In this document: positions 44,058 to 52,921 of the stretch, piece by piece
Layout of the letters: every line of letters begins with the position of its first letter
Numbering within the stretch: the first letter of the stretch is position 1
NCBI GenBank assembly: GCA_964504195.1
Contig: CAZDDI010000002.1
Span: 1 to 64,000 of the forward strand
DNA from: CAZDDI01 sp964504195
Lineage (GTDB): Bacteria > Chloroflexota > Anaerolineae > B4-G1 > SLSP01
Length of the DNA: 64,000 nt
Direction: 5' to 3'
Program-made: the position numbers and the translations under genes
Notes under the pieces: generated by a model
Told to the model about the DNA's origin: nothing
The model's database searches: none
Seen by the model: only the letters and a program-made list of their open reading frames with translations

Positions 44058-44630
44058 ATGAAAATGTCATCAACTGAACAATCTGTGATGAATAGCCGCT
44101 TGCGGCATTGGTTCCAGGAGCACTATGAATTTACAGTGATGCGTCGGCAGTTGTTGCGGCGTGGCATAGACCTGCGGGGTAGGGTTTTATTGGATGCCGG
44201 GTGTGGTGCGGGTGCCAACATTTGCTTGTTGCAGCAAGCCTTAGCGCCGCAAGTTGTGTACGGCATTGATCTCTTGCCCGAAGAAGTCACACTTGCACGT
44301 CAGAACGCACCTGATGCACAGATTGCAGTTGGTGATCTCACCGCTACCGAATTTTCCGACGCGTTTTTCGATGCCGTGTTTGCGTTTGGGGTATTTCATC
44401 ACATCCCGCAATGGCCCATTGCCTTGCAAGAAGTGCGGCGGATTCTCAAGCCGGGGGGCGTGTTGGTGGGGGGCGAGATTAAGCTAGTGCGCGCTGTGAA
44501 TTTTTCCTGGCCCGGTTTTGTGCAGGATGTAGAGATGGCGGGATTCACGATGTTGGAAAGCCAGAAAATCTACTTTGGTTATTTCTACAGCTACCTGTGC
44601 GCCACACCCGATGGCGGCAGGGGGAATTAA
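44058..44630 (+). CDS. Class I SAM-dependent methyltransferase
   Basis: The 190-residue protein has the nucleotide-binding motif VLLDAGCGAGANICLL (about 44-59), the acidic motif VYGIDLLPEEV, and the post-motif FGVFHHIPQWPIALQEVRRILKPGGVLVGGE typical in spacing of Methyltransf_11 proteins acting on small molecules. It lacks the CheR N-terminal domain, so it is not an obvious chemoreceptor methylase. ATG 44058 follows GAGGTG; a GTG two codons earlier is possible. It sits 13 bases after the VTT gene and nine before the next sensor gene, so it is probably co-transcribed with the array. Confidence 0.85.
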   Translation: MKMSSTEQSVMNSRLRHWFQEHYEFTVMRRQLLRRGIDLRGRVLLDAGCGAGANICLLQQALAPQVVYGIDLLPEEVTLARQNAPDAQIAVGDLTATEFSDAFFDAVFAFGVFHHIPQWPIALQEVRRILKPGGVLVGGEIKLVRAVNFSWPGFVQDVEMAGFTMLESQKIYFGYFYSYLCATPDGGRGN

Positions 44631-44639
44631 GAGAGAGGG

Positions 44640-46337
44640 ATGGCTATGCTCATGCGCATCAGGCAATGGTTAGCGCCGCCGGCATTTGAAGATGAAGGCA
44701 AGACTCGCGCAGCTGGATTGCTCAATACGTTGCTGCTTTTGTTGTTAGCTGCCACAATACTGGGGACCGCTATCGTTTTACCGTTGGAGCCGGACGAATG
44801 GGTTTTCAACGCCGTCTTTGGCGTTTTGTTGACCGGCTTGTTTCTCTGGTTCCGAAACTTGGTGCGCAAGGGCCGTTTGCAGGGTGTGGGCTATGTGTTA
44901 GCCACAGTCTTGTGGTTGAGCATGACGACCCTGGTGTTGATGGGGGACGGGCTGCGCGATTCCAGTGTGGTGGGGTATTTTCTGGTCCTCACGTTTGTCA
45001 GCTTGCTGCTGGGGGGGCGGGGGGTCTTGCTCTATGGCATCTTGAGCGCCGTGACGCTTACCGGGATGTTCATTGCCGAATTGGTAGGGGGGCTGGTGAT
45101 TACGCCTGCGCCTACGGTCGGGCTTGCCGATTGGATGGTGATCAATCTGGTTTTGTTGCTAACAGCGTTGTTATTGCGTTCAGCGATCCTTTCGCTTGAT
45201 AGCACTGTGACACGCTTGCGCGAGAACGAAACTGCATTGGCCGAAAGCAACCGTGCGTTGCAGGAGAACACTGCCAGTCTGAAACTGCGCACACATGAGC
45301 TCGAACATCGTACTGGGCAGCTCTATGCCATTACGGAACTTGGGCGTGTTACTACCACATTGCGCGATCAGGAGTCTCTATACGTTACCGTACCGAAATT
45401 GATTGTTGACCGGTTGTTACTGGATTATGTGGGTTTGTTTATGCTAGACGAGTTGGAAGTGCACTTGGTTTTGCGCGGTTGTCATGGCTCTGCAGGTGCA
45501 AATTTACCTATTGGGACTACGATTCCACTTGATTCTGAGTCTGTGTTGGCGCAAACATTTGCTGCCAAAGAAGCCCGTATTATAGCTGAGGCTGACGCAG
45601 CCTTCCCGCAGACACGCTCGCGGCTGGTGTTGCCCGTCACTGTGGGCACGCGAAAGTTGGGGCTGCTGGATTTGCACAGTCGGGAGATGGGGGCTTTTGA
45701 CCAAGCGGATGCTGAGTCGCTACAAGGGTTGGCGGATCAGTTGGGCGTAGCTTTTGAAAATGTAAGTTTGTTTGCTGAAACGCGCTCAGCATTGGAGACG
45801 GCGCAACGTGCCTACGGCGAAATCAGCGGGCGCGCTTGGGAAGAGTTGTTAGGGACGGCGGAGACGCCGGGCTTCCGTAGCCTGGAACGGGGGGTCGTGC
45901 CGGTGACGGGGAACATCACGCCTGAGATCGCGCGCGCATTGCTAGAAAAGCAGGTGGTGCAGGTCCCCGGTGACGCGCAGCGTGACCATCTCCTGGTGCT
46001 TCCCATTTTGGTCCGCGATACGGTGATTGGTGTGGTAGACACCTATAAGCCAGGGAAGGGGGCCGGGTGGACGGCGGCGGAAATCGCCCTGTTGCAGGAC
46101 CTTGTGGAGCAGTTGGGGGTGGCGCTCGAAAGCGCGCGCTTGTATCAGGATACTCAGCGGCGCGCGTTGCAGGAGCGGCTCATTGGTGAAGTCACTGGGC
46201 GGATGCGTGAGACGCTCGATCTGGATACTATTTTGCGAACGGCGGCGCGCGAAATCGGCGAGGTATTGGATTTGCACGATGTTACCATTCGGTTGCAAAG
46301 CGATGAGCGGGATGAGAGAGTGAAGAGGTTGCTATGA
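44640..46337 (+). CDS. Sensor array protein 9: multi-TM with GAF and conserved tail
   Basis: The 565-residue protein begins with a cytoplasmic stretch containing PPAFEDEGKTRAAGLLN, which recurs as PIFEQDEEKTRAAYSLN in the truncated gene at 63496. About six membrane segments (about 28-190) are followed by a coiled coil, a diverged GAF1 (about 243-380) with LDYVGLFMLDELEVH, the linker AYGEISGRAWEELLG near 390, the short GAF-like domain and the tail GEVTGRMRETLDLDTILRTA. No HAMP and no output domain. It overlaps the next gene by four bases. Confidence 0.9.
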   Translation: MAMLMRIRQWLAPPAFEDEGKTRAAGLLNTLLLLLLAATILGTAIVLPLEPDEWVFNAVFGVLLTGLFLWFRNLVRKGRLQGVGYVLATVLWLSMTTLVLMGDGLRDSSVVGYFLVLTFVSLLLGGRGVLLYGILSAVTLTGMFIAELVGGLVITPAPTVGLADWMVINLVLLLTALLLRSAILSLDSTVTRLRENETALAESNRALQENTASLKLRTHELEHRTGQLYAITELGRVTTTLRDQESLYVTVPKLIVDRLLLDYVGLFMLDELEVHLVLRGCHGSAGANLPIGTTIPLDSESVLAQTFAAKEARIIAEADAAFPQTRSRLVLPVTVGTRKLGLLDLHSREMGAFDQADAESLQGLADQLGVAFENVSLFAETRSALETAQRAYGEISGRAWEELLGTAETPGFRSLERGVVPVTGNITPEIARALLEKQVVQVPGDAQRDHLLVLPILVRDTVIGVVDTYKPGKGAGWTAAEIALLQDLVEQLGVALESARLYQDTQRRALQERLIGEVTGRMRETLDLDTILRTAAREIGEVLDLHDVTIRLQSDERDERVKRLL

Positions 46338-48154
46338 ACAAGACAGACCCAAAGCCACGTCTGCGTACGTCTTTGCGTGTACGTTTGTTGCTGGGCTATG
46401 GCGCACTCGTGCTGGTCTTAGGTGTTTTCGGGGGCATTAGCTTACAACAGTTCCAACAGATTCGACTTGCCAATGAGCGCATTCTCGAACAAACGGAGCG
46501 TGCTGTTGCGGCGGAGCAACTCTCGCGCGCGAGTCTGGAACTGGTGCGGGTTGTCCAAGAAGCGGTATTGGCCGAAGATGCAACGCTGTTTTCCCGGAAT
46601 GTCACAGCAGCCTTGGATGATGTAGATGTGCGTTACCAATTGCTGCGTGAAATGCTGGAGGAACGCGCGGGGCTGGATTTTGCCATCGCTAATCTGCGTG
46701 GCACAGTTCGTCCCTGGTTTATCCAGGCGGAGGCCGGTAGTTTTGTTACCTTGCGTTCGAGTATCGCGATTTTGAATCACAATCTGGAACGGGTGATGGA
46801 TGCGCTTGACGGGATTGTGTTGACCACGCGGCAGGAACAGCGCCGCGCGCTTGCCGATGCTCAAGCTGCACAGCAAACGGTAAACCAGGTCATCATCGCC
46901 GGATTTTTGATCGCTTTCTTGTTGAGCGGAGCTATTGGTTATACTACCTTGCGCAGTATTTCACGCTCGGTGGCGCGGCTTTCCGAAGGTGCGGCGCGGT
47001 TGGCTTCTGGAGATTTAACGTATCAGGTGACGCCGGAGAGCCGTGATGAATTAGGGCAGTTGGCGCTGTCCTTCAATCGCATGGGTGAACAGTTGCAGTC
47101 ATTTTATAACAGCCTTGAAGCGCGCATTGCTGAGCGCACGGCAGAGCTCGAGATCATTAATGCTCAAATGCGGCTCTCGGCAGAGGTCGGTCAGGCGGTT
47201 TCCTCGATTTTGGACATTGATCGGCTCACCGCACAGGTCGTGCAATTAATCCATGAACGGTTTGCCCTCTATCATGTCGGTATGTTTGAGGTGGACGCAC
47301 GTGGGGCGTGGGCCATCTATCGCGCTGGGGCTGGAGAGGGGGCGCAAGAATTGCTCCAGCAGGACTTCCGTCTGCCCGTGGACGATAATTCTTTAGTAGG
47401 TCAGACGATTAAGTCCGGTGAGTTAAAATTGTTGGAGGATATTAGCGGGGTGCATGGGCGTATTGACATTCATCAAGTGCCGCACACGCGCTCGGAAGCT
47501 GCATTACCCCTGGCGGCACGTGGTCACGTTCTGGGGGCGCTCTCGGTGCAGAGTGATCAGGTCGGGGGTATTGATCAGGACATGGTGCTGGTCTTAAAAC
47601 TATTGGCGGATCAGGTGGCGGTGGCATTGAGCAATGCGCAGCTCTTTGAGCGAGTACAGGAGAGTTTGGAAGCTGAACGGCGGGCTTACGGTGAAGTTAG
47701 CCGCACAGCCTGGCGGCAGACGTTGCAGGAGCAGCTTGTAGGTTATCGTTATGACGAGCGGGGGGTGGTGGCTCTCGCGGATCTTGCATCTGATGATTTG
47801 GCGCAGTCTACCGACTTGCCTGAATTGCAGTTGCCTGTCCGGGTGCGGGGGCACAGTATCGGTAAATTGGAGGTTCATAAGGTTGACCCGCAGGGTAAGT
47901 GGTCCGATGCTGAACGGGCACTCCTCAGGTCTTTGGTGGAGCAACTGGGGACGACCTTAGATGCTGCGCGTCTTTATCAGGATACCCAACGGCGGGCGGC
48001 GCGTGAGCAGTTGGCTAGTGAAGTGACCACGCGGATGCGCGAGTCATTAGATATGGAGACGGTGCTCAAGATAGCGGTACGTGAGATGCGTGAGGCGTTA
48101 GGTGCGGCGCGGGTTGAAGTTCGCTTAGGTGTGCCAGATAAATCTGAAGTGTAA
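46334..48154 (+). CDS. Sensor array protein 10: four-helix-bundle sensor, HAMP, GAF, conserved tail
   Basis: The 606-residue protein has membrane segments at about 17-37 and 190-212 enclosing about 150 mostly helical residues, the layout of 4HB-type chemoreceptor sensors. HAMP (about 213-267, ARLASGDLTYQVTPESRDELG), a diverged GAF1 (about 294-438) with LYHVGMFEVDARGAW, linker AYGEVSRTAWRQTLQ near 449, short GAF-like domain and tail (from about 550) follow. There is no output domain. An orphan substrate-binding lipoprotein gene starts 18 bases after it, a possible ligand carrier for this sensor. Confidence 0.91.
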   Translation: MNKTDPKPRLRTSLRVRLLLGYGALVLVLGVFGGISLQQFQQIRLANERILEQTERAVAAEQLSRASLELVRVVQEAVLAEDATLFSRNVTAALDDVDVRYQLLREMLEERAGLDFAIANLRGTVRPWFIQAEAGSFVTLRSSIAILNHNLERVMDALDGIVLTTRQEQRRALADAQAAQQTVNQVIIAGFLIAFLLSGAIGYTTLRSISRSVARLSEGAARLASGDLTYQVTPESRDELGQLALSFNRMGEQLQSFYNSLEARIAERTAELEIINAQMRLSAEVGQAVSSILDIDRLTAQVVQLIHERFALYHVGMFEVDARGAWAIYRAGAGEGAQELLQQDFRLPVDDNSLVGQTIKSGELKLLEDISGVHGRIDIHQVPHTRSEAALPLAARGHVLGALSVQSDQVGGIDQDMVLVLKLLADQVAVALSNAQLFERVQESLEAERRAYGEVSRTAWRQTLQEQLVGYRYDERGVVALADLASDDLAQSTDLPELQLPVRVRGHSIGKLEVHKVDPQGKWSDAERALLRSLVEQLGTTLDAARLYQDTQRRAAREQLASEVTTRMRESLDMETVLKIAVREMREALGAARVEVRLGVPDKSEV

Positions 48155-48172
48155 TTACAAGGAGGTTTCACC

Positions 48173-49390
48173 ATGGTACAGAAACGGTTTGTGTGGGTCG
48201 GGTTGACGGTTGTATTGATCGTTAGCATGGTTTTAACGGCGTGTAACTTGGGGGGGGGGACGGCGACACCGGATGTAAGCACACCTATTAAACTGGGTGG
48301 AACGCTCCCGCTCACTGGAATTTACGCGGATACGGGGCGCTGGGTGGAGCAAGGCTATCGTTATTGGGCTGAGGAAATCAACAGCCAAGGCGGGCTTTTG
48401 GGGCGGCAGGTTGAAATCGTCATATATGATGATGAAAGTGATCCTCAAAAGGCTGCCACGTTATTGGAAAGCCTGATCACTGAAGACAAGGTTGACTTGC
48501 TCCTCGGTGGGTATCCAGGCACATCTGTCGTTCCGCAGATGGCGGTGGCAGAGCGGTATGAGATGGTCTATATTTCTATGGGCGGTCACATGACCTCATT
48601 CGAACAAGGCTTCGCTTATTCCTTTGGTGGGCCGCCGTTGATGGGGCAGTGGTGGTATGAGGGGTTCTGGCAATGGATGGCGACGCTGCCAGCCGCGGAA
48701 CGTCCCAAAAGAGTCGCTATGATCTCGGTGAATAATGTTATTGGTCTGTCGGTGCGGGAGAGCGTGTATGATGGCGCTGCGCGGTTGGGGATGGAAGTTG
48801 TGCTTAATGAGTTGTATGACTTGCCCATGGAGTCGGCTGAGACTTTAATCGCGGCGGCCAAAGCTGCGGATGCTGATCTTTTCATTGCGAATGGCCTGTT
48901 GGTCGATGGCGTTATGACCATTCAGACAATGAAAGCTATGGATTACAACCCGGACTACATTCTTCAGGGTGTTGGATCCTTGATTCCTGCCTGGGAAGCG
49001 CAGCTGGGTGCAGACGGTTATTATGTATTTTCCGGGACCCCCATTGATTCGCAGTTGCCTTTTGAGGGTATCCAGCGGTTGAACGCCGTCAGCCAGGAGC
49101 GTTTTGATGTACCTGCGGCTCCCTCTTACTTTTTGTTTGGGTATGCCTGGGCGCAGACCTTGCAACGCGGCGTTGAAGGCGCTGGGAACCTGAATCAGCA
49201 AGAGATTCGGGATTATTTGAAGACCCATGAAATTGATACGGTGGGGGGGCGGTTCTCTTTTGACGAGCGTGGTTTGCCGGAACCCTACAGCTATTTGACG
49301 CAAGTTCACCCTCAGGGGATAGCGTTGATTTGGCCGCTTGATATTCGCACAGCAGAGCCAATCTATCCTAAACCTGCTTGGGGTGAGTAA
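48173..49390 (+). CDS. Orphan branched-chain-amino-acid type substrate-binding lipoprotein
   Basis: The 405-residue protein has a signal peptide ending in the lipobox VLTAC (cysteine about 24) and a Peripla_BP_6 fold: KLGGTLPLTGIYADTGRW near 42, GYRYWAEEINSQGGLLGRQV near 63 and DLLLGGYPGTSVVPQMAVAE near 110, as in LivJ-like proteins. ABC permease and ATPase genes that would make an importer are absent. It lies 18 bases after sensor 10 and 42 before sensor 11. A role presenting ligand to a neighbouring sensor, as LuxP does for LuxQ, is my inference. An AAGGAGG box precedes the ATG. Confidence 0.92.
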   Translation: MVQKRFVWVGLTVVLIVSMVLTACNLGGGTATPDVSTPIKLGGTLPLTGIYADTGRWVEQGYRYWAEEINSQGGLLGRQVEIVIYDDESDPQKAATLLESLITEDKVDLLLGGYPGTSVVPQMAVAERYEMVYISMGGHMTSFEQGFAYSFGGPPLMGQWWYEGFWQWMATLPAAERPKRVAMISVNNVIGLSVRESVYDGAARLGMEVVLNELYDLPMESAETLIAAAKAADADLFIANGLLVDGVMTIQTMKAMDYNPDYILQGVGSLIPAWEAQLGADGYYVFSGTPIDSQLPFEGIQRLNAVSQERFDVPAAPSYFLFGYAWAQTLQRGVEGAGNLNQQEIRDYLKTHEIDTVGGRFSFDERGLPEPYSYLTQVHPQGIALIWPLDIRTAEPIYPKPAWGE

Positions 49391-49432
49391 AATCGGGGTG
49401 TGTAGGCGTGTCGTGATGAAGGGGTAAAGCGT

Positions 49433-51658
49433 ATGACCAATAAGCCAGGGCGTTTGAGACGAAGCATTGCCGATATATTCACATTCTATGCCATTTTATT
49501 GGTCATAGTGGCGTTGGGAATAGCGGGCTTTGCGGTGTACACGATCAACTACAATGTACAGCAAAGCGAGATCCTGCGCGGGTTAGAAAAAACCGCCCAA
49601 CAGGTAAGCTTGGGGATTTCGTCGTACTTGAAGGTGGCTACCAATACCCTGGAGGTCTTCGCGACCGCAAAGTCGCTGGCGAGATTGGAACCTGTTGCGC
49701 AATCGGATGCGTTAAATCAGTTGTTAAATCAACAACGCCGGCTTTTCAATGAGTTGGCTTGGCTGGATGCCCAGGGTTATGAGCAGGCGCGAGTCTCGCC
49801 CTTTCGCGTTGTGCAAGTTTCCGAATTGGTAGATCGTGCGGCGATGCCGGAGTATGTAGTGCCTGCAAGTGGCATGATTTACGTTGGGCCTATTGAAATT
49901 TCTACCCAGAGCAATGTGCCGGTTGCCATCATCGGAGTGCCGGTGCATTCATCTACCGGTGATTTGGAAGGGGTGTTGGTTGCTGAGGTGATTCTCAAAG
50001 AGATGTGGGATGTGGTGTCCACCGTCGAATTTGGGCAGACTGGCTACGTCTATGTGGTAGATGAGCAAGGGCAACTACGCGCTTTTAGTGTGCTGGCAGA
50101 AGCTTACCGGCGGTTTGGTCAGGACGTATCCTATATCCCAGAAGTCGCCCGCTTTATTCAAGGCGTTCTCTGGGATGTGGATCAGCAGCATCGTTACGTA
50201 GGCGTCACCGGGCAAGAGGTCATCGGTAGTTATGCGCTTATTGAAGAACCGGTAGGGTGGGGGGTTATCATCGAGCTGCCGACAGCTGAAGCCTTTGTGG
50301 GACTTAATCGGGCTACGCAATCCTTGGTAGCCGTGTTGATAGTTGTAGCTGTTGTGATAGCTATCTCAAGTCCTGTTTTATTGCGCACGATACGCCGTGA
50401 TCTGGATCAACTGCGGGAAGGCGCAGAGCAGTTTGCGCGTGGAGAACTCACGCATCGTATTGTGCTGGGAAGACAAGACGAATTGGGTGTGTTAGCGCAA
50501 GTATTGAACAGTATGGGGGAACAGCTGGCTTCTATCATCGCTAGTTTGGAGCAGCGGGTGCAAGAGCGCACGAGCGATCTGGAGCGACGCTCGGCGTATC
50601 TTCGAGCCTCTGCTGAGGTAGGCCGTGCTGTTACGTCTATTTTGGATATAGATGAGCTGATTCAAACAATTGTGGGGTTTGTCCGCGAGCAATTCGATTT
50701 GTACTATGTGGGGTTGTTTTTGGTCGACGAGTCGGAGGAGTGGGTAGTGTTGCGGGCCGGCACCGGATCTGCTGGTCGAGCCATGTTGTCTGGTGGTCAT
50801 AAATTGGCCGTGGGGGGGGATTCGATGATCGGCCAATGTGTTGCCCGGAATGAAGTACGCTTGGCTTTGGATGTGGGTGCAGAAGCAGTGCGTTTTGAGA
50901 ACCCCTATCTGCCAGAGACCCGTTCCGAAATGGCTTTGCCCTTGCAATCGCGGGGGAGAGTGCTGGGAGCACTCACTATTCAGAGTACCGAGGAAGCTGC
51001 TTTTGCTGAGGAGTTGATTACAGTGTTACGGACGCTTGCGGATCAGTTAGCTGTAGCTTTGAATAATGCACAGCTATTTGCTGAGGCGCAGGTTGCTTTA
51101 GAGTCTGAACGCCGAGCTTATGGCGAGGTTAGCCGTGATGCCTGGTTGCAGATGCTCCAGACGCGGTCAGATTGGGGTTATGTATGCGATCAAGCTGGTA
51201 TAACCGTGGCGCGGGGCAAATGGTCCTCGGAGATGCAGCAAGTGTTAGATACGGGTCATGCCATAGTTCCGGATACAGATTCCGCGCCTGTGCTAGGGGT
51301 CCCGCTGCGCGTGCGTGATCAAACCGTGGGGGTGGTAAGTTTTCAGAAACCGGACGGCGCGCGCGATTGGACGCAAGAAGAGAATGCCTTAATCGAGACA
51401 TTGGCGGAGCAATTGGGGGTAGCCTTGGAAAGCGCACGACTTTATGAGGATACGCAACGGCGTGCCGTGCGCGAGCGGTTGGTCAGCGAAATCTCGGCGC
51501 ACTTGCGCCAGTCTCTGGATGTGACAACCGTTTTGAGAACCGTGGCGGCAGAACTGGGCCGCTTGCCGGGTGTGGCTGAGGCCACGGTGCATGTAGCCCT
51601 GCCTGAATCCTCGGTAGTTGCTCCGGCTGCGGTGGATACTGAGGAGGAGCGCGCATGA
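49433..51658 (+). CDS. Sensor array protein 11: dCache, HAMP, GAF, conserved tail
   Basis: The 741-residue protein has membrane segments at about 18-40 and 292-314 around a double Cache domain (FGQTGYVYVVDEQGQLRAF near 199). HAMP (about 319-372), GAF1 (about 402-547) with DLYYVGLFLVDESEEW and LPETRSEMALPLQSRG, linker AYGEVSRDAWLQML near 559, short GAF-like domain and tail (from about 672) follow. An unusual extra of about 15 residues rich in Ala and Glu ends the protein. The stop overlaps the next start by four bases. Confidence 0.92.
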   Translation: MTNKPGRLRRSIADIFTFYAILLVIVALGIAGFAVYTINYNVQQSEILRGLEKTAQQVSLGISSYLKVATNTLEVFATAKSLARLEPVAQSDALNQLLNQQRRLFNELAWLDAQGYEQARVSPFRVVQVSELVDRAAMPEYVVPASGMIYVGPIEISTQSNVPVAIIGVPVHSSTGDLEGVLVAEVILKEMWDVVSTVEFGQTGYVYVVDEQGQLRAFSVLAEAYRRFGQDVSYIPEVARFIQGVLWDVDQQHRYVGVTGQEVIGSYALIEEPVGWGVIIELPTAEAFVGLNRATQSLVAVLIVVAVVIAISSPVLLRTIRRDLDQLREGAEQFARGELTHRIVLGRQDELGVLAQVLNSMGEQLASIIASLEQRVQERTSDLERRSAYLRASAEVGRAVTSILDIDELIQTIVGFVREQFDLYYVGLFLVDESEEWVVLRAGTGSAGRAMLSGGHKLAVGGDSMIGQCVARNEVRLALDVGAEAVRFENPYLPETRSEMALPLQSRGRVLGALTIQSTEEAAFAEELITVLRTLADQLAVALNNAQLFAEAQVALESERRAYGEVSRDAWLQMLQTRSDWGYVCDQAGITVARGKWSSEMQQVLDTGHAIVPDTDSAPVLGVPLRVRDQTVGVVSFQKPDGARDWTQEENALIETLAEQLGVALESARLYEDTQRRAVRERLVSEISAHLRQSLDVTTVLRTVAAELGRLPGVAEATVHVALPESSVVAPAAVDTEEERA

Positions 51659-52911
51659 CAAAACGGAAGCCGACGCCACACGCCTGGGAAGTGGCCGAAC
51701 ACGCGACACTTTCTGTGATTCAGGACATAGCGATCCTGACGGCCGCTGGCCTGGGGGTGGAGCAGGTAGTGGATGGCGTTTACAATGCAGTTTCACGCTT
51801 GATGGATACTACCAATTTCTACATCGCCTTGTATGACGAAATCAAGCAAGAGATTTTCTTCTGTATTGATGTGACCGAAGGGCAGCGGGTGGATCGTGGC
51901 GCAGATGTGCGCCGAGCGTTCGGCCAGGGACTGACGGAATACATCATCACCTCGCGGGCACCCTTGTTGCTTGAGGCCCACATTGAGGAAACATGCGCGC
52001 AGCTGGGAATTGAGCTCAAAGGGAAAGTCGGAGCGGTATCTTGGTTAGGAATTCCCCTGATGATTGGGGAGCGAGTCATTGGCGTGATGACGGTACAGAG
52101 TTATACCACACCGGGTATGTATGGGGAGCGGGAGCGCGATTTGCTAATGATTGTGGCTAATCTGGCAGCGGCGGCGTTAGAAAATGCCCGGCTCGCGACA
52201 GAACAGGCACGCCGGTTTCAGGAGATGATCGTACTTGATGAAATCGGGCAATCCCTGGCTGCAACGCGTAGTCTTGAAGAGGTGTTCCAAACGGCGCATG
52301 CCCAATTATCCCGTTTGTTTGATGCTTCCAATTTTTACATCGCTTTGGTGGATGAGGCGCGTGGTGTATGGATGACGTCTTACGACATTGAAAATGACAA
52401 ACGCTTACCGGTCTACACCTACCCGCTGGATAAAGGTTTGACCGGACATATCGTCGCGCAGCGGCGGTCTTTACTCTTCCGCAGTGCTGCGGAATTACAA
52501 GCTTACACTGCCCAACTTGATGTTAGGTACGTGGGGGGAATCGCCAATTCTTGGCTTGGGACGCCGCTATTCGTTCTTAATCATATAGTCGGGGTGCTGG
52601 CGCTTGAGAGTTATAGCGATGCCTTTCTTTTTACGGAACATGATCAGGCCTTAATCCAGGCGTTTGCCATTCCCGTTGCTAATGCGATTTATAACGCACA
52701 GTTGTTCGAGCGCCTACAGCAACAGGCCTTACAGGAGCAGCATGCCCGCACTATTACTGAAAGTATTTTAGCGGCCGCTGATACGGAGGCGGTTCTCCGC
52801 ATCGCAGCTGAGGAGCTGGGCCTGTTGCTTGGCGCGACAAAAGCGATCGTGCGGCTTGGTACGCGGGAACAATTGTTATCTGCTGCGCAGGCGGCTGATT
52901 TTGCTGAATAA
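51655..52911 (+). CDS. Sensor array protein 12: soluble tandem GAF protein with conserved tail
   Basis: This 418-residue protein has no membrane segment or HAMP. It consists of two GAF domains of the same subtype (about 35-178 and 208-348, each with NFYIALxDE and later WLGxPL) followed directly by the array tail (about 358-418, SILAAADTEAVLRIAAEEL). It lacks the Trp linker and short GAF-like domain. It is thus the clearest evidence that the tail is the shared module. A cytoplasmic ligand is probable. It is translationally coupled to protein 11; protein 13 begins ten bases after it. Confidence 0.9.
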   Translation: MTKRKPTPHAWEVAEHATLSVIQDIAILTAAGLGVEQVVDGVYNAVSRLMDTTNFYIALYDEIKQEIFFCIDVTEGQRVDRGADVRRAFGQGLTEYIITSRAPLLLEAHIEETCAQLGIELKGKVGAVSWLGIPLMIGERVIGVMTVQSYTTPGMYGERERDLLMIVANLAAAALENARLATEQARRFQEMIVLDEIGQSLAATRSLEEVFQTAHAQLSRLFDASNFYIALVDEARGVWMTSYDIENDKRLPVYTYPLDKGLTGHIVAQRRSLLFRSAAELQAYTAQLDVRYVGGIANSWLGTPLFVLNHIVGVLALESYSDAFLFTEHDQALIQAFAIPVANAIYNAQLFERLQQQALQEQHARTITESILAAADTEAVLRIAAEELGLLLGATKAIVRLGTREQLLSAAQAADFAE

Positions 52912-52921
52912 AGGTGGGCGT

